In this document: positions 24,692 to 34,505 of the stretch, one piece after another
Numbering within the stretch: the stretch's first letter is position 1
Layout of the letters: each line of letters starts with the position of its first letter
Assembly (NCBI RefSeq): GCF_049347105.1
Contig: NZ_CP186334.1
Span: 2,294,001-2,358,000, forward strand
Direction: 5' to 3'
DNA length: 64,000 nucleotides
Origin: Gaoshiqia hydrogeniformans
GTDB taxonomy: Bacteria > Bacteroidota > Bacteroidia > Bacteroidales > Prolixibacteraceae
Made by a program: the position numbers and the translations under genes
Notes under the pieces: model-generated
Told to the model about the DNA's origin: nothing
What the model saw: the letters and a program-made list of their open reading frames with translations, nothing else
Database searches by the model: none

Positions 24692-27600
24692 ATGGAAAAA
24701 AAACGAATGTTCTACGCCCGTAGCAGAATTATTGGCTTTGAGCAAAAAATTGGTTTAAAAATGAAACTAACGCTACTGCTTTTACTTGTGGGTTTTCTCA
24801 ACCTGATGGCATCCGAGGGTTACTCGCAAATGGCAAAACTCACGATCTCATTTAAAAATGCAACGGTGGAACAAGTCCTTGCCGGTATTGAAGACAACAG
24901 TGAATTCAATTTTGTTTACAACCGCGACGTCATCGATTTGGACCGGAAAGTAGATGTTAATTACAAAGACGCAAAAGTTAATGACATCCTGGGTGATTTG
25001 TTCAAGAACACCAATGTGACCTATCGCCTGATTGACAGAACAATCGTGTTGTCAACGCTTTCGGAAGCCGGATTCATTCAGCAGTCCAGAAACATCTCCG
25101 GTAAAGTCACCGACTCCTTCGGCGCTCCGCTTCCGGGCGTCACGGTTGTGCTAAAGGGCACTACGAATGGTACGATCACAGATTTGGAAGGCAACTACCT
25201 GCTTTCCAATGTTCCGCCCAATGCAACCATTGTATTCTCTTTTGTCGGGATGAAAACCATTGAAAAAGAAGTTTCCGGTCAATCAGTGATCAATGTATCG
25301 ATGACCGATGAAACCATTGGCCTGGAAGAAGTGGTGGCGATTGGGTACGGTACTGCCCGTAAAAGCGACTTGACCGGGGCGGTTGCAAGCGTACAAGGCG
25401 AGAATTTATCCAAACGTTCGACACAACAGCTTTCTACTGCCATGCAGGGCCAGATGGCAGGGGTGCAGGTTACCCGCTCGTCGGGGGCGCCGGGCGCTTC
25501 GGCCACGATACGTATCCGTGGTATCACCACGCTTTCGAACAACGATCCTTTGGTGATTGTCGATGGTGTTCCCTCATCGCTTAACGATGTGGTAGCAGCC
25601 GACGTGGAGACCATGACCGTACTGAAAGATGCAGCCTCGGCGTCAATTTATGGTTCGCGTGCGGCAGCAGGGGTAATCCTGATCACCACCAAACGCGCCA
25701 AACAGAACCAATTCTCATTCGACTACAACTATGAATACGGCATTGACAAACCCACCACGCAGCCTAAGAATGGTGACGTGATCGACTGGATGAATGTGCA
25801 AAATGAAGTAAAGTGGAATGATGGTGCTTCAGATCCTTATTCACAATACTCGCAAGAGACAATTGCTTCGTGGCTTAGCAACAACGCTACCGATCCCTGG
25901 CACTATCCCAATACCGACTGGGTGGATTTGATACTGAAAAAATCGACTTCGCATGAACAGCATATGCTGAGTGTTTCGGGAGGTACAGAAAGACTGCGTA
26001 CGAAATCCACTTTTAACTATCAGAAAGGCGACGGCTATTATCTGAATAAGTCGTATGAACGTTTTGCGGGCCGTGTGAACAACGACTATAAAATAACAAA
26101 TTGGCTCAATGCCAATCTTGACCTGGACTTTTCAAAATCAACCGCGATCTCCCCGTCTCAAATTAACGCCATTTACTGGGCATATCTGGTTGCGCCCTAT
26201 TACACCCCCAGATGGGAGGACGGCCGCTACGCCGACGTGAAAGACGGGGCCAACCCGCTCGCCGGCCTCGAACAAGGCGGCACGAACAACATCGATTATT
26301 ATAAGTTTGGCGCCAAGGCACAATTCGACATCACTCCCATGAATGGCCTTACGCTGACAGCCATTGTAGCGCCGCGATATGCATTCACGAATGGCAAAAA
26401 ATTCTCGCGCGCCGTGCCGGTTTACTACGAAAATGGTTCCACCACCAATATGCAGTTACACAAGGTTACCGGTCTTGAGGAGTCGCGTAACAACAACAAC
26501 AGCTTCACCACCCAGTTCTACGGCAACTATCAAAAAAAATTGGGCGAACACTCGTTTAACATCATGGCCGGTTATGAGGGCTACTCCTATAAGTGGGAAG
26601 AGCTGGGTGCTTCGCGTACCAACTATCTGCTCGACACCTATCCTTACCTCAACATCGGGCCTGAGGATTATCAGTACAATTTGGGCAAAGCAGGACATAA
26701 CGCTTACGAATCAGTATTCGGACGCCTGATGTATTCCTATAAAAACAAGTACATGATTCAGGGGAATGTCCGTAGTGACGGCTCGTCCCGCTTCGCAGAA
26801 AATTTCCGTTGGGGTACCTTCTACTCAACCTCGGCCGGTTGGGTCATTTCAGAGGAATCCTGGTTCAAAAATAACTTTGTAGATTACCTGAAGTTGCGCG
26901 GTTCCATCGGCCAACTCGGTAATGAACGTATCGGCTCGGAATTTCCTTATCAGGCAGCCATTAACTTCGGCAATAGTTACATGTACGACAAATCAACGTC
27001 ATCTGTAACAGCCGTACAGAATGCTGCTCAGGTTTATTATGCATTCGAGAACATCACATGGGAAACGACTACAACATACGGTGGCGGCCTTGATCTTCAT
27101 CTCGTCGACAGCCGCTTGCGTCTCTCAGGCGACTACTATTACAAAAAAACCAACGACATGTTGCTTGTCCTCGGCTTTCCCTCCTACGCGGGATTTTCGG
27201 CGCCACAACAAAATGCGGGCGATATGTACACCAAAGGCTGGGATGTGGAAGTGGGCTGGTCTGATAAAATTGGCGATTTCTGGTACAGCGTCTCGGCAAA
27301 CTTGTCTGACTACCGTTCAAAAATGGGCTATCTGGGCGACAAACGCACCATTCATGCAAATGATGATAGGGATGAAAACAATAGATATAAGTACTATGAA
27401 AAGGGCTCCTATTATAATGAGTGGTTCCTGTACAAGACTGATGGCCTGTTTCAGACCGATGCCGACCTCTACGATGCAAACGGCAACAAATATCCTACGC
27501 TCACGGCAAACGATAAAGCGGGAAATATTAAATACATGGATACCGATGATAGCAAAACCATCAATTCTGATGATAAAGTGGGCCTCGGTAACTCGCTGCC

Positions 27601-28084
27601 TGAATACCTTTACGGAGGCAATATTGCCATGGGCTGGAAGGGGTTTGATTTCAACCTTTCGTTTCAGGGAGTAGGACACCAACGCGTACTGTTCAATTCG
27701 GCATGGATACAGCCGCTGAAAGAACAATGGGGCGCTGTTCCGGAACTCTTACTGGACAACTACTGGAGCCAACACAATACCGAAGTGCAGAATCTCAAAG
27801 CCAAATACCCTCGCCTGACCTATACTAACACTACAAATACATTTACACCATCAGATTATTGGCTTTTCAATGGCGCTTATTTCCGGGTAAAAAATATCAC
27901 GCTGGGCTATTCGGTGCCTAAAAATTTATTAAGTAAGGCAAAAATCAAAGATTTGCGCTGCTATTTAAGTGTGAATGACCTGCCGGCCATCAGCAACTAT
28001 CCGAAAGGATGGGACCCGGAAGTGGGCTCATCGTCAGATTTTATATCAACATCATTCATCCTGGGTGTTAATGTCAAATTCTAA
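24692..28084 (+). CDS. SusC/RagA TonB-dependent outer-membrane transporter, PUL2
   Basis: This 1130-residue transporter begins with a signal peptide within MKLTLLLLLVGFLNLMASEG (from residue 24). An STN domain follows (KLTISFKNATVEQVLAGIED onward), then a carboxypeptidase-like sandwich (ISGKVTDSFGAPLPGVTVV), a plug (EEVVAIGYGTARKSDLTGAV) and a barrel ending in the Phe of LGVNVKF. It pairs with the SusD 13 bases downstream. The STN domain fits trans-envelope signalling to the FecR upstream. G+C is even along the gene, unlike the PUL1 SusC. The glycan imported is unknown. Confidence 0.95.
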   Translation: MEKKRMFYARSRIIGFEQKIGLKMKLTLLLLLVGFLNLMASEGYSQMAKLTISFKNATVEQVLAGIEDNSEFNFVYNRDVIDLDRKVDVNYKDAKVNDILGDLFKNTNVTYRLIDRTIVLSTLSEAGFIQQSRNISGKVTDSFGAPLPGVTVVLKGTTNGTITDLEGNYLLSNVPPNATIVFSFVGMKTIEKEVSGQSVINVSMTDETIGLEEVVAIGYGTARKSDLTGAVASVQGENLSKRSTQQLSTAMQGQMAGVQVTRSSGAPGASATIRIRGITTLSNNDPLVIVDGVPSSLNDVVAADVETMTVLKDAASASIYGSRAAAGVILITTKRAKQNQFSFDYNYEYGIDKPTTQPKNGDVIDWMNVQNEVKWNDGASDPYSQYSQETIASWLSNNATDPWHYPNTDWVDLILKKSTSHEQHMLSVSGGTERLRTKSTFNYQKGDGYYLNKSYERFAGRVNNDYKITNWLNANLDLDFSKSTAISPSQINAIYWAYLVAPYYTPRWEDGRYADVKDGANPLAGLEQGGTNNIDYYKFGAKAQFDITPMNGLTLTAIVAPRYAFTNGKKFSRAVPVYYENGSTTNMQLHKVTGLEESRNNNNSFTTQFYGNYQKKLGEHSFNIMAGYEGYSYKWEELGASRTNYLLDTYPYLNIGPEDYQYNLGKAGHNAYESVFGRLMYSYKNKYMIQGNVRSDGSSRFAENFRWGTFYSTSAGWVISEESWFKNNFVDYLKLRGSIGQLGNERIGSEFPYQAAINFGNSYMYDKSTSSVTAVQNAAQVYYAFENITWETTTTYGGGLDLHLVDSRLRLSGDYYYKKTNDMLLVLGFPSYAGFSAPQQNAGDMYTKGWDVEVGWSDKIGDFWYSVSANLSDYRSKMGYLGDKRTIHANDDRDENNRYKYYEKGSYYNEWFLYKTDGLFQTDADLYDANGNKYPTLTANDKAGNIKYMDTDDSKTINSDDKVGLGNSLPEYLYGGNIAMGWKGFDFNLSFQGVGHQRVLFNSAWIQPLKEQWGAVPELLLDNYWSQHNTEVQNLKAKYPRLTYTNTTNTFTPSDYWLFNGAYFRVKNITLGYSVPKNLLSKAKIKDLRCYLSVNDLPAISNYPKGWDPEVGSSSDFISTSFILGVNVKF

Positions 28085-28097
28085 AAAATTCAATCGT

Positions 28098-29891
28098 ATG
28101 AAAAAGATACTATCAATTACCGTTATATTTTCAGCGTTCTCCTTCCCGGCCTGCGTTGATCTCGACCTGAATCCCCTCTCGGAAGGATCCAGTGAAAACT
28201 GGTATTCAACGCAACAGGAGATAGAAATGTCGGTAAACGATTTTTACCGCACGGACTTTTTCCCCATTGACGATATGGCCTGGGGTGACGACATGACAGC
28301 ACGCAACACGACCTCGGTTGTACAGAATGGGACGATGACCGCTGAGAACGGCACTGTAGCCGGCCGCTGGCAAAATTACTATAAGGGTATTGCCCGTTCG
28401 TTACGCCTGCTAAACAAGATGGACGATGCCCGCGCAATTGGCGTGCCGGAAGCTAAAATTACGCAGTATGAGGGTGAAGCTTATTTTTATATGGGTTATG
28501 CCTACGGAATGCTGGCCTTCCACTGGGGCGATGCCATTCTCGACAAAACGGGCATGACCCTCGACGAGGCCTATGTGATAGCGCGTTCGCCCAAAGCCGA
28601 CGTGTTGGCCTACAGTTACGAATGCTTGGATAAGGCGGCCGAACGCCTGCCGACCAGCTACTCAGGCATCCAGCGTGCTACGAAAGGCGCCGCCCTTGCA
28701 TTTAAGGCGCGTATAGCCCTTAGGAACGGTGATCACGAAACGGCTGCAACGGCTGCAAAAGCTTGTATGGATTTAAATGTCTATAAACTCCACAACAATT
28801 ATCGGGATTTGTTTACCGTGTCGTGGTCGGACGAATGGATATTTTTCTTTCGTGGCGATGTAACATTGAAAAAGTACTACTGGGCTGCCGGTGACGTACT
28901 CAACAGCATTTCCCGTCTTGCGGGAGGATGGGGAGGACAGAAAGCTCCTTCGTACGAACTGCTTTGTGCTTATCCATGTATTGACGGTAAACCCATTGAC
29001 GAGTCGCCTCTTTACAACCCAAAAGACTTTTTCGAAAACCGCGACCCACGGATGGCCATGACCATCGTACCCTTCGCTACTGCGCATAACAAAGATGTTC
29101 TCGCCGGAACCTATAACCCTCAGAACTATGTGTGGCTTGGTTATGAGTATTCGCCCGCACCTAACCGTACCACGGTTTACCGTGCATCCGATGGCACGCA
29201 AGTAAGCAATACCGATTCGAAAGCACGTGCCGAACACGCATCTTACACTGGTTTGCTGTTTAAAAAGTATATCGACAACACATTCCTTGAAAACGGGCGC
29301 ACCGGCGCGCCCACCACCTATCCCTTGTTACGTTACGGCGATGTGCTGCTGATGTATGCCGAAGCCATGATCGAACAAAACAAGTGTACACAGGAAGTAT
29401 TGGATCAAACCATCAATAAATTGAGGGAGAGAGCTTATGCAGGAACAGGGATTGCCTATCCGCCGGTTACACTTGGTACACAAAGCGCGATGCGTACGGT
29501 CCTCCGTACCGAACGTTTCATTGAGCTTGCCTGGGAAGGCCATCGCTATGCCGATTTAATTCGCTGGAAACTTGCCGAAAAGGTTTACAACCGGCCCAGT
29601 TACTTCCTGCGCCGTGCCTGGTCAGGCTCAACCTCCTGGAATGGCGACGAGGCTTCTGTTTCTACAGAATACCGTCAACTGATACAGAACTGGAACAACG
29701 GAAACTATCCCATCGGAGGTGTACCGGAGATTGATGAAAATGGCATCGCCGACCTGAGCGGTATGGTTACTGTAGGTTATATCGTTGTGGCAACTGAACG
29801 AAATTTCGATGCCGGACGCGACTATCTGTGGCCTGTACCTGATGCTGACCGCCTGATTAACGAAAACCTTGATCAGAACCCAAAGTGGTAA
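28098..29891 (+). CDS. SusD/RagB surface glycan-binding lipoprotein, PUL2
   Basis: This 597-residue lipoprotein has the signal peptide FSAFSFPAC (Cys19) and an early SusD pattern (CVDLDLNPLSEGSSENWYST). A TPR-like helical core (GEAYFYMGYAYGMLAFHWGD) follows, then the C-terminal RagB signature (LRTERFIELAWEGHRYADLI). It ends WPVPDADRLINENLDQNP, normal for the family. The frame is open further upstream into susC, but the ATG at 28098 gives the signal peptide. It forms the lid of the SusC transporter. A strong hairpin follows the stop. Confidence 0.94.
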   Translation: MKKILSITVIFSAFSFPACVDLDLNPLSEGSSENWYSTQQEIEMSVNDFYRTDFFPIDDMAWGDDMTARNTTSVVQNGTMTAENGTVAGRWQNYYKGIARSLRLLNKMDDARAIGVPEAKITQYEGEAYFYMGYAYGMLAFHWGDAILDKTGMTLDEAYVIARSPKADVLAYSYECLDKAAERLPTSYSGIQRATKGAALAFKARIALRNGDHETAATAAKACMDLNVYKLHNNYRDLFTVSWSDEWIFFFRGDVTLKKYYWAAGDVLNSISRLAGGWGGQKAPSYELLCAYPCIDGKPIDESPLYNPKDFFENRDPRMAMTIVPFATAHNKDVLAGTYNPQNYVWLGYEYSPAPNRTTVYRASDGTQVSNTDSKARAEHASYTGLLFKKYIDNTFLENGRTGAPTTYPLLRYGDVLLMYAEAMIEQNKCTQEVLDQTINKLRERAYAGTGIAYPPVTLGTQSAMRTVLRTERFIELAWEGHRYADLIRWKLAEKVYNRPSYFLRRAWSGSTSWNGDEASVSTEYRQLIQNWNNGNYPIGGVPEIDENGIADLSGMVTVGYIVVATERNFDAGRDYLWPVPDADRLINENLDQNPKW

Positions 29892-29903
29892 CAGCATGAA
29901 CAA

Positions 29904-29953
29904 AATAATAAGAGGCTGACTCGTCTTTCATTTTTAGTCAGCCTCTTATTATT
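29904..29953 (+). terminator. Strong hairpin terminator after PUL2 susCD
   Basis: Arms 29904-29921 and 29936-29953 form an 18-bp perfect stem with a 14-base loop; the outer pairs are A/T-rich, as in an intrinsic terminator. It would reduce read-through from susCD into the three downstream enzyme genes. These then have a 106-base leader of their own, in which no convincing promoter was seen. Confidence 0.75.
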
Positions 29954-30059
29954 CAATTGAATGAGAAGGTTTCGTACCTTTCCATCTTCGTCGCAAGTAT
30001 GGATTCATGTAAAATATTTCAAACTAAGAACTAACCTATAACTTATTAAATATACTTCA

Positions 30060-32531
30060 ATGAAGAGAGGAATAACCATTTTTACTTTTGTTGCTTTTTT
30101 GCTGATTTACAGTTGTTCAAGCCCGAAAGAAGAAACAAAATTAAAATCCTACAGCGGCGTCTATCCGCATCTGGCTTATTATAACAATGAAGGCGAATGC
30201 GGAACCGGAGCCGTCGTGCCCTGGGCCGGACGACTTTGGGTCATTACCTACGGTCCTCATCTTCCGCTTGGTTCATCCGATAAACTGTATGAAATAACTC
30301 CTGACCTTCAAAAGACCGTTCGGCCTGAAAGCATTGGCGGAACCCCTGCCAACCGCATGATTCACAAAGAAAGCAACCAGCTTTTTATCGGCCCCTATGC
30401 CATTGATGCAAGCGGAAATGTTCGTGCAATTCCTTACGCAGACATGCCGGGACGCCATACAGGAAACGCTCGTCATTTAACCAACCCCGCAGGAAAAATT
30501 TACTACGGAACAATGGAAGAAGGTTTTTACGAAGTAGATGTAAAATCGCTTCAGCCAACTATGTTATACCAGGATGGGAACGTGAACCGCAAACCGGGCG
30601 AAATGGCCCAGGAAGCCAGTTTGCTTGTTGGGGCTCATGGGAAAGGGCTTTATTCGGGACAAGGCGTAATGGTTTATTCAAACAACGGTGAGACAGGACA
30701 GGAAGCGTTGAAAAAATTCGACATCGAAGCGGGCGTGCTGGCCGAATGGGACGGCAAAGGCTGGAAGGTGGTCCGCCGAAACCAGTTTGTGGAAGTGACG
30801 GGTCCGGGCGGAATTTACGGTAACTCCAATCCTGAAACCGACCCCATTTGGGCAACGGGCTGGGACCATAAATCGGTATTGGTGGGTGTCAGAAATGCAG
30901 AAACAGGCTGGGATTTTTACCGCCTGCCCAAAGCCAGCCACAGTTACGACGGCGCCCACGGCTGGAACACCGAGTGGCCGCGCATCCGCGATATCGGCGC
31001 TCCTGAAAAACCCGATTACCTGATGACCATGCACGGTTTGTTCTGGCGTTTTCCCGCAACCTTTACGGCAGAAAACAGCGCGGGCATCCGCCCGCGTTCG
31101 GCCTATCTGAAAGTGATCGGCGACTATACCCGTTGGAACAACCAACTGGTTTTCGGTTGCGACGATTCGGCCAACAAAGAATTCCTGAACAAACGAAAAG
31201 CAAAAGGAAACATTGAAGGCCCCGGACAATCCAATTCAAACTTGTGGTTTACCTCATTCGATACCCCTGATCAGCTCGGACCAAATACCGCTGAAGGCGC
31301 CGTATGGATTTCCGAAGAAATCAAAGCCAACCAACCCTCCGAGCCATTTCTTTTTGCCGGTTGGGAGGTACGTTCGGCATGGATTAATAACGAAGGAAAG
31401 TCTGCTGTAACATTCATGTTTGAGGTAGACAAGGAAGGAAATGGCAGTTGGAATCCTTTGAAATCGGTTCAGGTTGATGCCGGGAAAAGCGCGGATGTTG
31501 CTTTCGAAAACAATGAATCCGGTGAATGGGTGCGGGTTGTCGCCGACAAATCCACCAAAGCCACAGTTCATTTTTCTTACACTGAAAAAGACAAGCGCAA
31601 CACAACTGCCGATGCCATGTTTGCAGGGCTTGCCGATGTTGATGAAAACGAAACAACTGCCGGTTTGCTGTGGGGTTTGGGCAACAACCGCCGCGCTTTG
31701 GGCATTCTGGCAGGAACAACTTCTGACAATGGCTTTGAAGAAACCGGCTATTATGAGCTGGATTCGGCTATGAAGCTGGTGAAAAAAGAAGACCCGGAAA
31801 CCGCTGCGTTCATCCGCGAAAAATTTGCCATCCCGCAAAATGTAGTCAGCATCGATGATGCTTCTGTTTTAGTCGTTGACGATTTGGGACGCCGTTGGCG
31901 TTTGCCCAAAGGCAATCCCAGGTTCGGCGAACTGACCGGCAATGGGTTGCTTCGCATTTGTCGCGAGGTGGCCACCGAACGCGATTTGTTCAACTGTGCC
32001 GGTACGTTTTATGAACTGCCCGCCGAAAATGCGGATGGTTATGCCAAAATCCGCCCGGTCGCATCGCACGACTTCCGTATTTACGACTATGCATCCTATC
32101 GCGGATTGCTCATCATGACCGGGCTTCGGAATGAATTGCCCCAAAATCAAGAGCATATCATCCGCTCCGAAGATGGCAAGGTGGCCTTGTGGGCAGGCGT
32201 GATCGACGATCTCTGGAAAATGGGGAAACCGGTTGGCGAAGGTGGGCCGTGGAAAAACGCTGATGTAAAAGCAAACGAACCATCGGATGCCTATCTGATC
32301 GGCTTTTACGACAAAAGAAGTCTGAAACTTTCACATCAATCTGATAAACCGGTTCGGTTTAAAATTGAAGTGGAACCGATTGGGCACGGTCCGTGGATGA
32401 CTTATCGGGAAATTACCGTGAACCCGGGAGAAACAGATGAGTACAGTTTCCCTGAAACGTTTCAGTCGCGGTGGATCCGGTTTGTATGCGATAAAGATTG
32501 TAAAGCAACTGCCTGGCTGAAATATGAATAA
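30060..32531 (+). CDS. Duplicated propeller-like lipoprotein, possible GH145/PL27-type enzyme
   Basis: This 823-residue lipoprotein has lipobox LIYSC (Cys19). I do not firmly recognise the family. The N-terminal 330 residues (YPHLAYYNNEGECGTGAVVP, LWVITYGPHLPLGSSDKLYE) look like a beta-propeller. They recall the seven-bladed enzymes acting on rhamnose-glucuronate linkages (GH145, PL27), with His37 and His67 as candidate active-site residues; this is a hypothesis. The protein contains a long internal repeat: residues about 325-508 align with 647-823, sharing RP-S-Y-DY, VKANEPS/IKANQPS and a closing beta-sandwich (RWIRFVCDKDCKATAWL versus EWVRVVADKSTKATVHF). It heads a three-gene module with two putative flavoproteins. 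Confidence 0.6.
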   Translation: MKRGITIFTFVAFLLIYSCSSPKEETKLKSYSGVYPHLAYYNNEGECGTGAVVPWAGRLWVITYGPHLPLGSSDKLYEITPDLQKTVRPESIGGTPANRMIHKESNQLFIGPYAIDASGNVRAIPYADMPGRHTGNARHLTNPAGKIYYGTMEEGFYEVDVKSLQPTMLYQDGNVNRKPGEMAQEASLLVGAHGKGLYSGQGVMVYSNNGETGQEALKKFDIEAGVLAEWDGKGWKVVRRNQFVEVTGPGGIYGNSNPETDPIWATGWDHKSVLVGVRNAETGWDFYRLPKASHSYDGAHGWNTEWPRIRDIGAPEKPDYLMTMHGLFWRFPATFTAENSAGIRPRSAYLKVIGDYTRWNNQLVFGCDDSANKEFLNKRKAKGNIEGPGQSNSNLWFTSFDTPDQLGPNTAEGAVWISEEIKANQPSEPFLFAGWEVRSAWINNEGKSAVTFMFEVDKEGNGSWNPLKSVQVDAGKSADVAFENNESGEWVRVVADKSTKATVHFSYTEKDKRNTTADAMFAGLADVDENETTAGLLWGLGNNRRALGILAGTTSDNGFEETGYYELDSAMKLVKKEDPETAAFIREKFAIPQNVVSIDDASVLVVDDLGRRWRLPKGNPRFGELTGNGLLRICREVATERDLFNCAGTFYELPAENADGYAKIRPVASHDFRIYDYASYRGLLIMTGLRNELPQNQEHIIRSEDGKVALWAGVIDDLWKMGKPVGEGGPWKNADVKANEPSDAYLIGFYDKRSLKLSHQSDKPVRFKIEVEPIGHGPWMTYREITVNPGETDEYSFPETFQSRWIRFVCDKDCKATAWLKYE

Positions 32532-32553
32532 ATACAAGTATTTTTAAACACAA

Positions 32554-34425
32554 ATGGATCAACCTGATATGATGAAGAAGACTTTATTAATCTCAATTTG
32601 TTTGACTGTATGGCTTGGTGCCATTTATGCGCAATCCCTGTTTATCGAAGCCGAAAACTTTTCCAACAAAGGCGGCTGGGTGGTTGACCAGCAGTTTATG
32701 GACCTGATGGGCTCGCCCTACCTGATGGCCCATGGCATGGGTGTCCCGGTGGCCGATGCTGGAACAACAGCCGAATTTCCGTCAACCGGTGAGTACAATG
32801 TGTTTGTGCGCACCTTCAATTGGACATCGCCTTGGTTGCAAGGCGAAGGTCCCGGTAAATTCAACCTCTTGGTTGATGGGCAAAGCACTGGAACCTTGCT
32901 GGGTGCTTCCGGCACGGAATGGCTGTGGCAAAATGCCGGGAAAGTGAACATCGCCAACAAAAAAACGACGGTTGCCTTGCGCGACCTCACCGGGTTTAAC
33001 GGCCGGGTGGACGCCATCTTTTTTACCAAAGGAAACACACCGCCACCTAGCGAAATGGCTGCACTTGAAAAGTTCCGCAAGAAACAATTGGGCATTCCCA
33101 AAAAAACCGAAAAAGCAGGCGAATTCGACCTGGTGGTTGTTGGCGGCGGGGTTGCCGGTACAACGGCAGCCATTTCGGCCGCACGACTGGGGCTGAAAGT
33201 GGCGCTGATCCAAGACCGCCCCTTGCTGGGCGGAAACAACAGCTCGGAGGTGCGCGTTCATTTGGGCGGCCGCATCAACGTGGAGCCGTTTCCGGCCCTG
33301 GGCGATGTGGTGAAGGAAATCGGCCCGTCGAAAGGCGGAAATGCACAGCCGGCTGATTATTACGAAGATGAAAAAAAAATGGAGATGGTGCTGGCCGAAA
33401 AAAATATTTCATTGTTCACCAACTACCGCGCTTTCGCCGTAAAAAAGAAGGGCTCGCGTATTACAGAAGTGCAGACACGACATATTGAAACGGCAAAAGA
33501 AATGTTGTTTTCCGCTCCGCTGTTCGCCGACTGCACCGGCGACGGAACGATCGGCTTTCTTGCAGGTGCCGACTTTAACATGGGCCGCGAAGGGAAAGAT
33601 GAATTCGGCGAAGCTACTGCCCCCGAAAAAGCCGATAAAATGACCATGGGCTCGTCGGTTCAGTGGTATTCGGTTAAAAATGATAAGGAAAGCACCTTCC
33701 CTGAATTTAGCTACGGCGTAGAATTTAATGAAGAAAATGCGCAAAAAGTAACTATGGGGGAATGGACCTGGGAAACCGGCATGAACCTCGACCAGATCAA
33801 CGACTTTGAGCGTATCCGCGACTACGGGCTGTTGGTGGTCTATTCCAACTGGTCGTTCCTAAAAAATCACAGTTCTGTAAAAAACGACTATAAAAACCGG
33901 GAACTCGGATGGGTGGCCTACATTGCCGGCAAGCGGGAATCGCGCCGGCTGCTCGGCGATCTCATCCTGAAAGAACAGGACCTGACCAACTATGTGTTGT
34001 ACCCCGATGCGTCGGCGCCAACATCCTGGACCATCGACCTGCATTACCCGGACCCGAAAAACAGCGAACATTTTCCGGGCAATGAGTTTAAATCCATCGC
34101 GGTACACAAACCGATTCACCTGTACCCGGTTCCGTACCGTTGCTTTTATTCGCGCAATGTAGACAACTTGTTTATGGCCGGACGTAACATCAGCGTGACG
34201 CACGTGGCGCTGGGAACCGTGCGGGTGATGCGCACCACCGGGATCATGGGCGAAGTGGTGGGCATGGCCGCGTCAATTGCTGCTAAAAACAACACCAACC
34301 CGCGCGGCGTTTATCAGAATCATCTGGATGAATTGAAAGCCCTGATGGAAAAAGGTGTTGGAAAATACGATGCCGAAAACATGCAAAAGTACAACGAAGG
34401 TTCAACCCTGGGACCGAAAAAATAA
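32554..34425 (+). CDS. Secreted FAD-dependent oxidoreductase with carbohydrate-binding-like N-terminus
   Basis: This 623-residue exported flavoprotein has a signal peptide ending near AIYAQ (27). Residues 27-160 form a beta-sandwich-like region (LFIEAENFSNKGGWVVDQQF, YNVFVRTFNW) similar to carbohydrate-binding modules that begin with an acidic AEAE/ENF strand. From 190, the Rossmann FAD site DLVVVGGGVAGTTAAISAAR is followed by LLGGNNSSEVRVHLGG, diagnostic of the FAD_oxidored family. The C-terminus has FMAGRNISVTHVALG and RVMRTTGIMGEVVG, which also fit. Substrate and electron acceptor are unknown; a role in oxidising or cleaving a sugar in the periplasm is inferred from context. Starts at 32569 or 32572 are also possible. 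Confidence 0.85.
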   Translation: MDQPDMMKKTLLISICLTVWLGAIYAQSLFIEAENFSNKGGWVVDQQFMDLMGSPYLMAHGMGVPVADAGTTAEFPSTGEYNVFVRTFNWTSPWLQGEGPGKFNLLVDGQSTGTLLGASGTEWLWQNAGKVNIANKKTTVALRDLTGFNGRVDAIFFTKGNTPPPSEMAALEKFRKKQLGIPKKTEKAGEFDLVVVGGGVAGTTAAISAARLGLKVALIQDRPLLGGNNSSEVRVHLGGRINVEPFPALGDVVKEIGPSKGGNAQPADYYEDEKKMEMVLAEKNISLFTNYRAFAVKKKGSRITEVQTRHIETAKEMLFSAPLFADCTGDGTIGFLAGADFNMGREGKDEFGEATAPEKADKMTMGSSVQWYSVKNDKESTFPEFSYGVEFNEENAQKVTMGEWTWETGMNLDQINDFERIRDYGLLVVYSNWSFLKNHSSVKNDYKNRELGWVAYIAGKRESRRLLGDLILKEQDLTNYVLYPDASAPTSWTIDLHYPDPKNSEHFPGNEFKSIAVHKPIHLYPVPYRCFYSRNVDNLFMAGRNISVTHVALGTVRVMRTTGIMGEVVGMAASIAAKNNTNPRGVYQNHLDELKALMEKGVGKYDAENMQKYNEGSTLGPKK

Positions 34426-34461
34426 AACTGTTTACCAACTAAATTTGTTCCGAATTTCATT

Positions 34462-34491
34462 TCACCCGATGGCAGAAACTCCATCGGGTGA
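34462..34491 (+). terminator. Hairpin after the FAD oxidoreductase gene
   Basis: TCACCCGATGG (34462-34472) and CCATCGGGTGA (34481-34491) make an 11-bp perfect stem with an 8-base loop, followed by TTATTTGTTTT. It lies just upstream of the next start codon (34506), so it may terminate most transcripts or act as an attenuator. Confidence 0.65.
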
Positions 34492-34505
34492 TTATTTGTT
34501 TTGAA

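Noticed and set aside
27021..27674. Plus-strand open frame of 217 codons in another frame of the PUL2 susC
   Set aside because: It is inside the SusC barrel coding region; its composition is that of a shadow frame.
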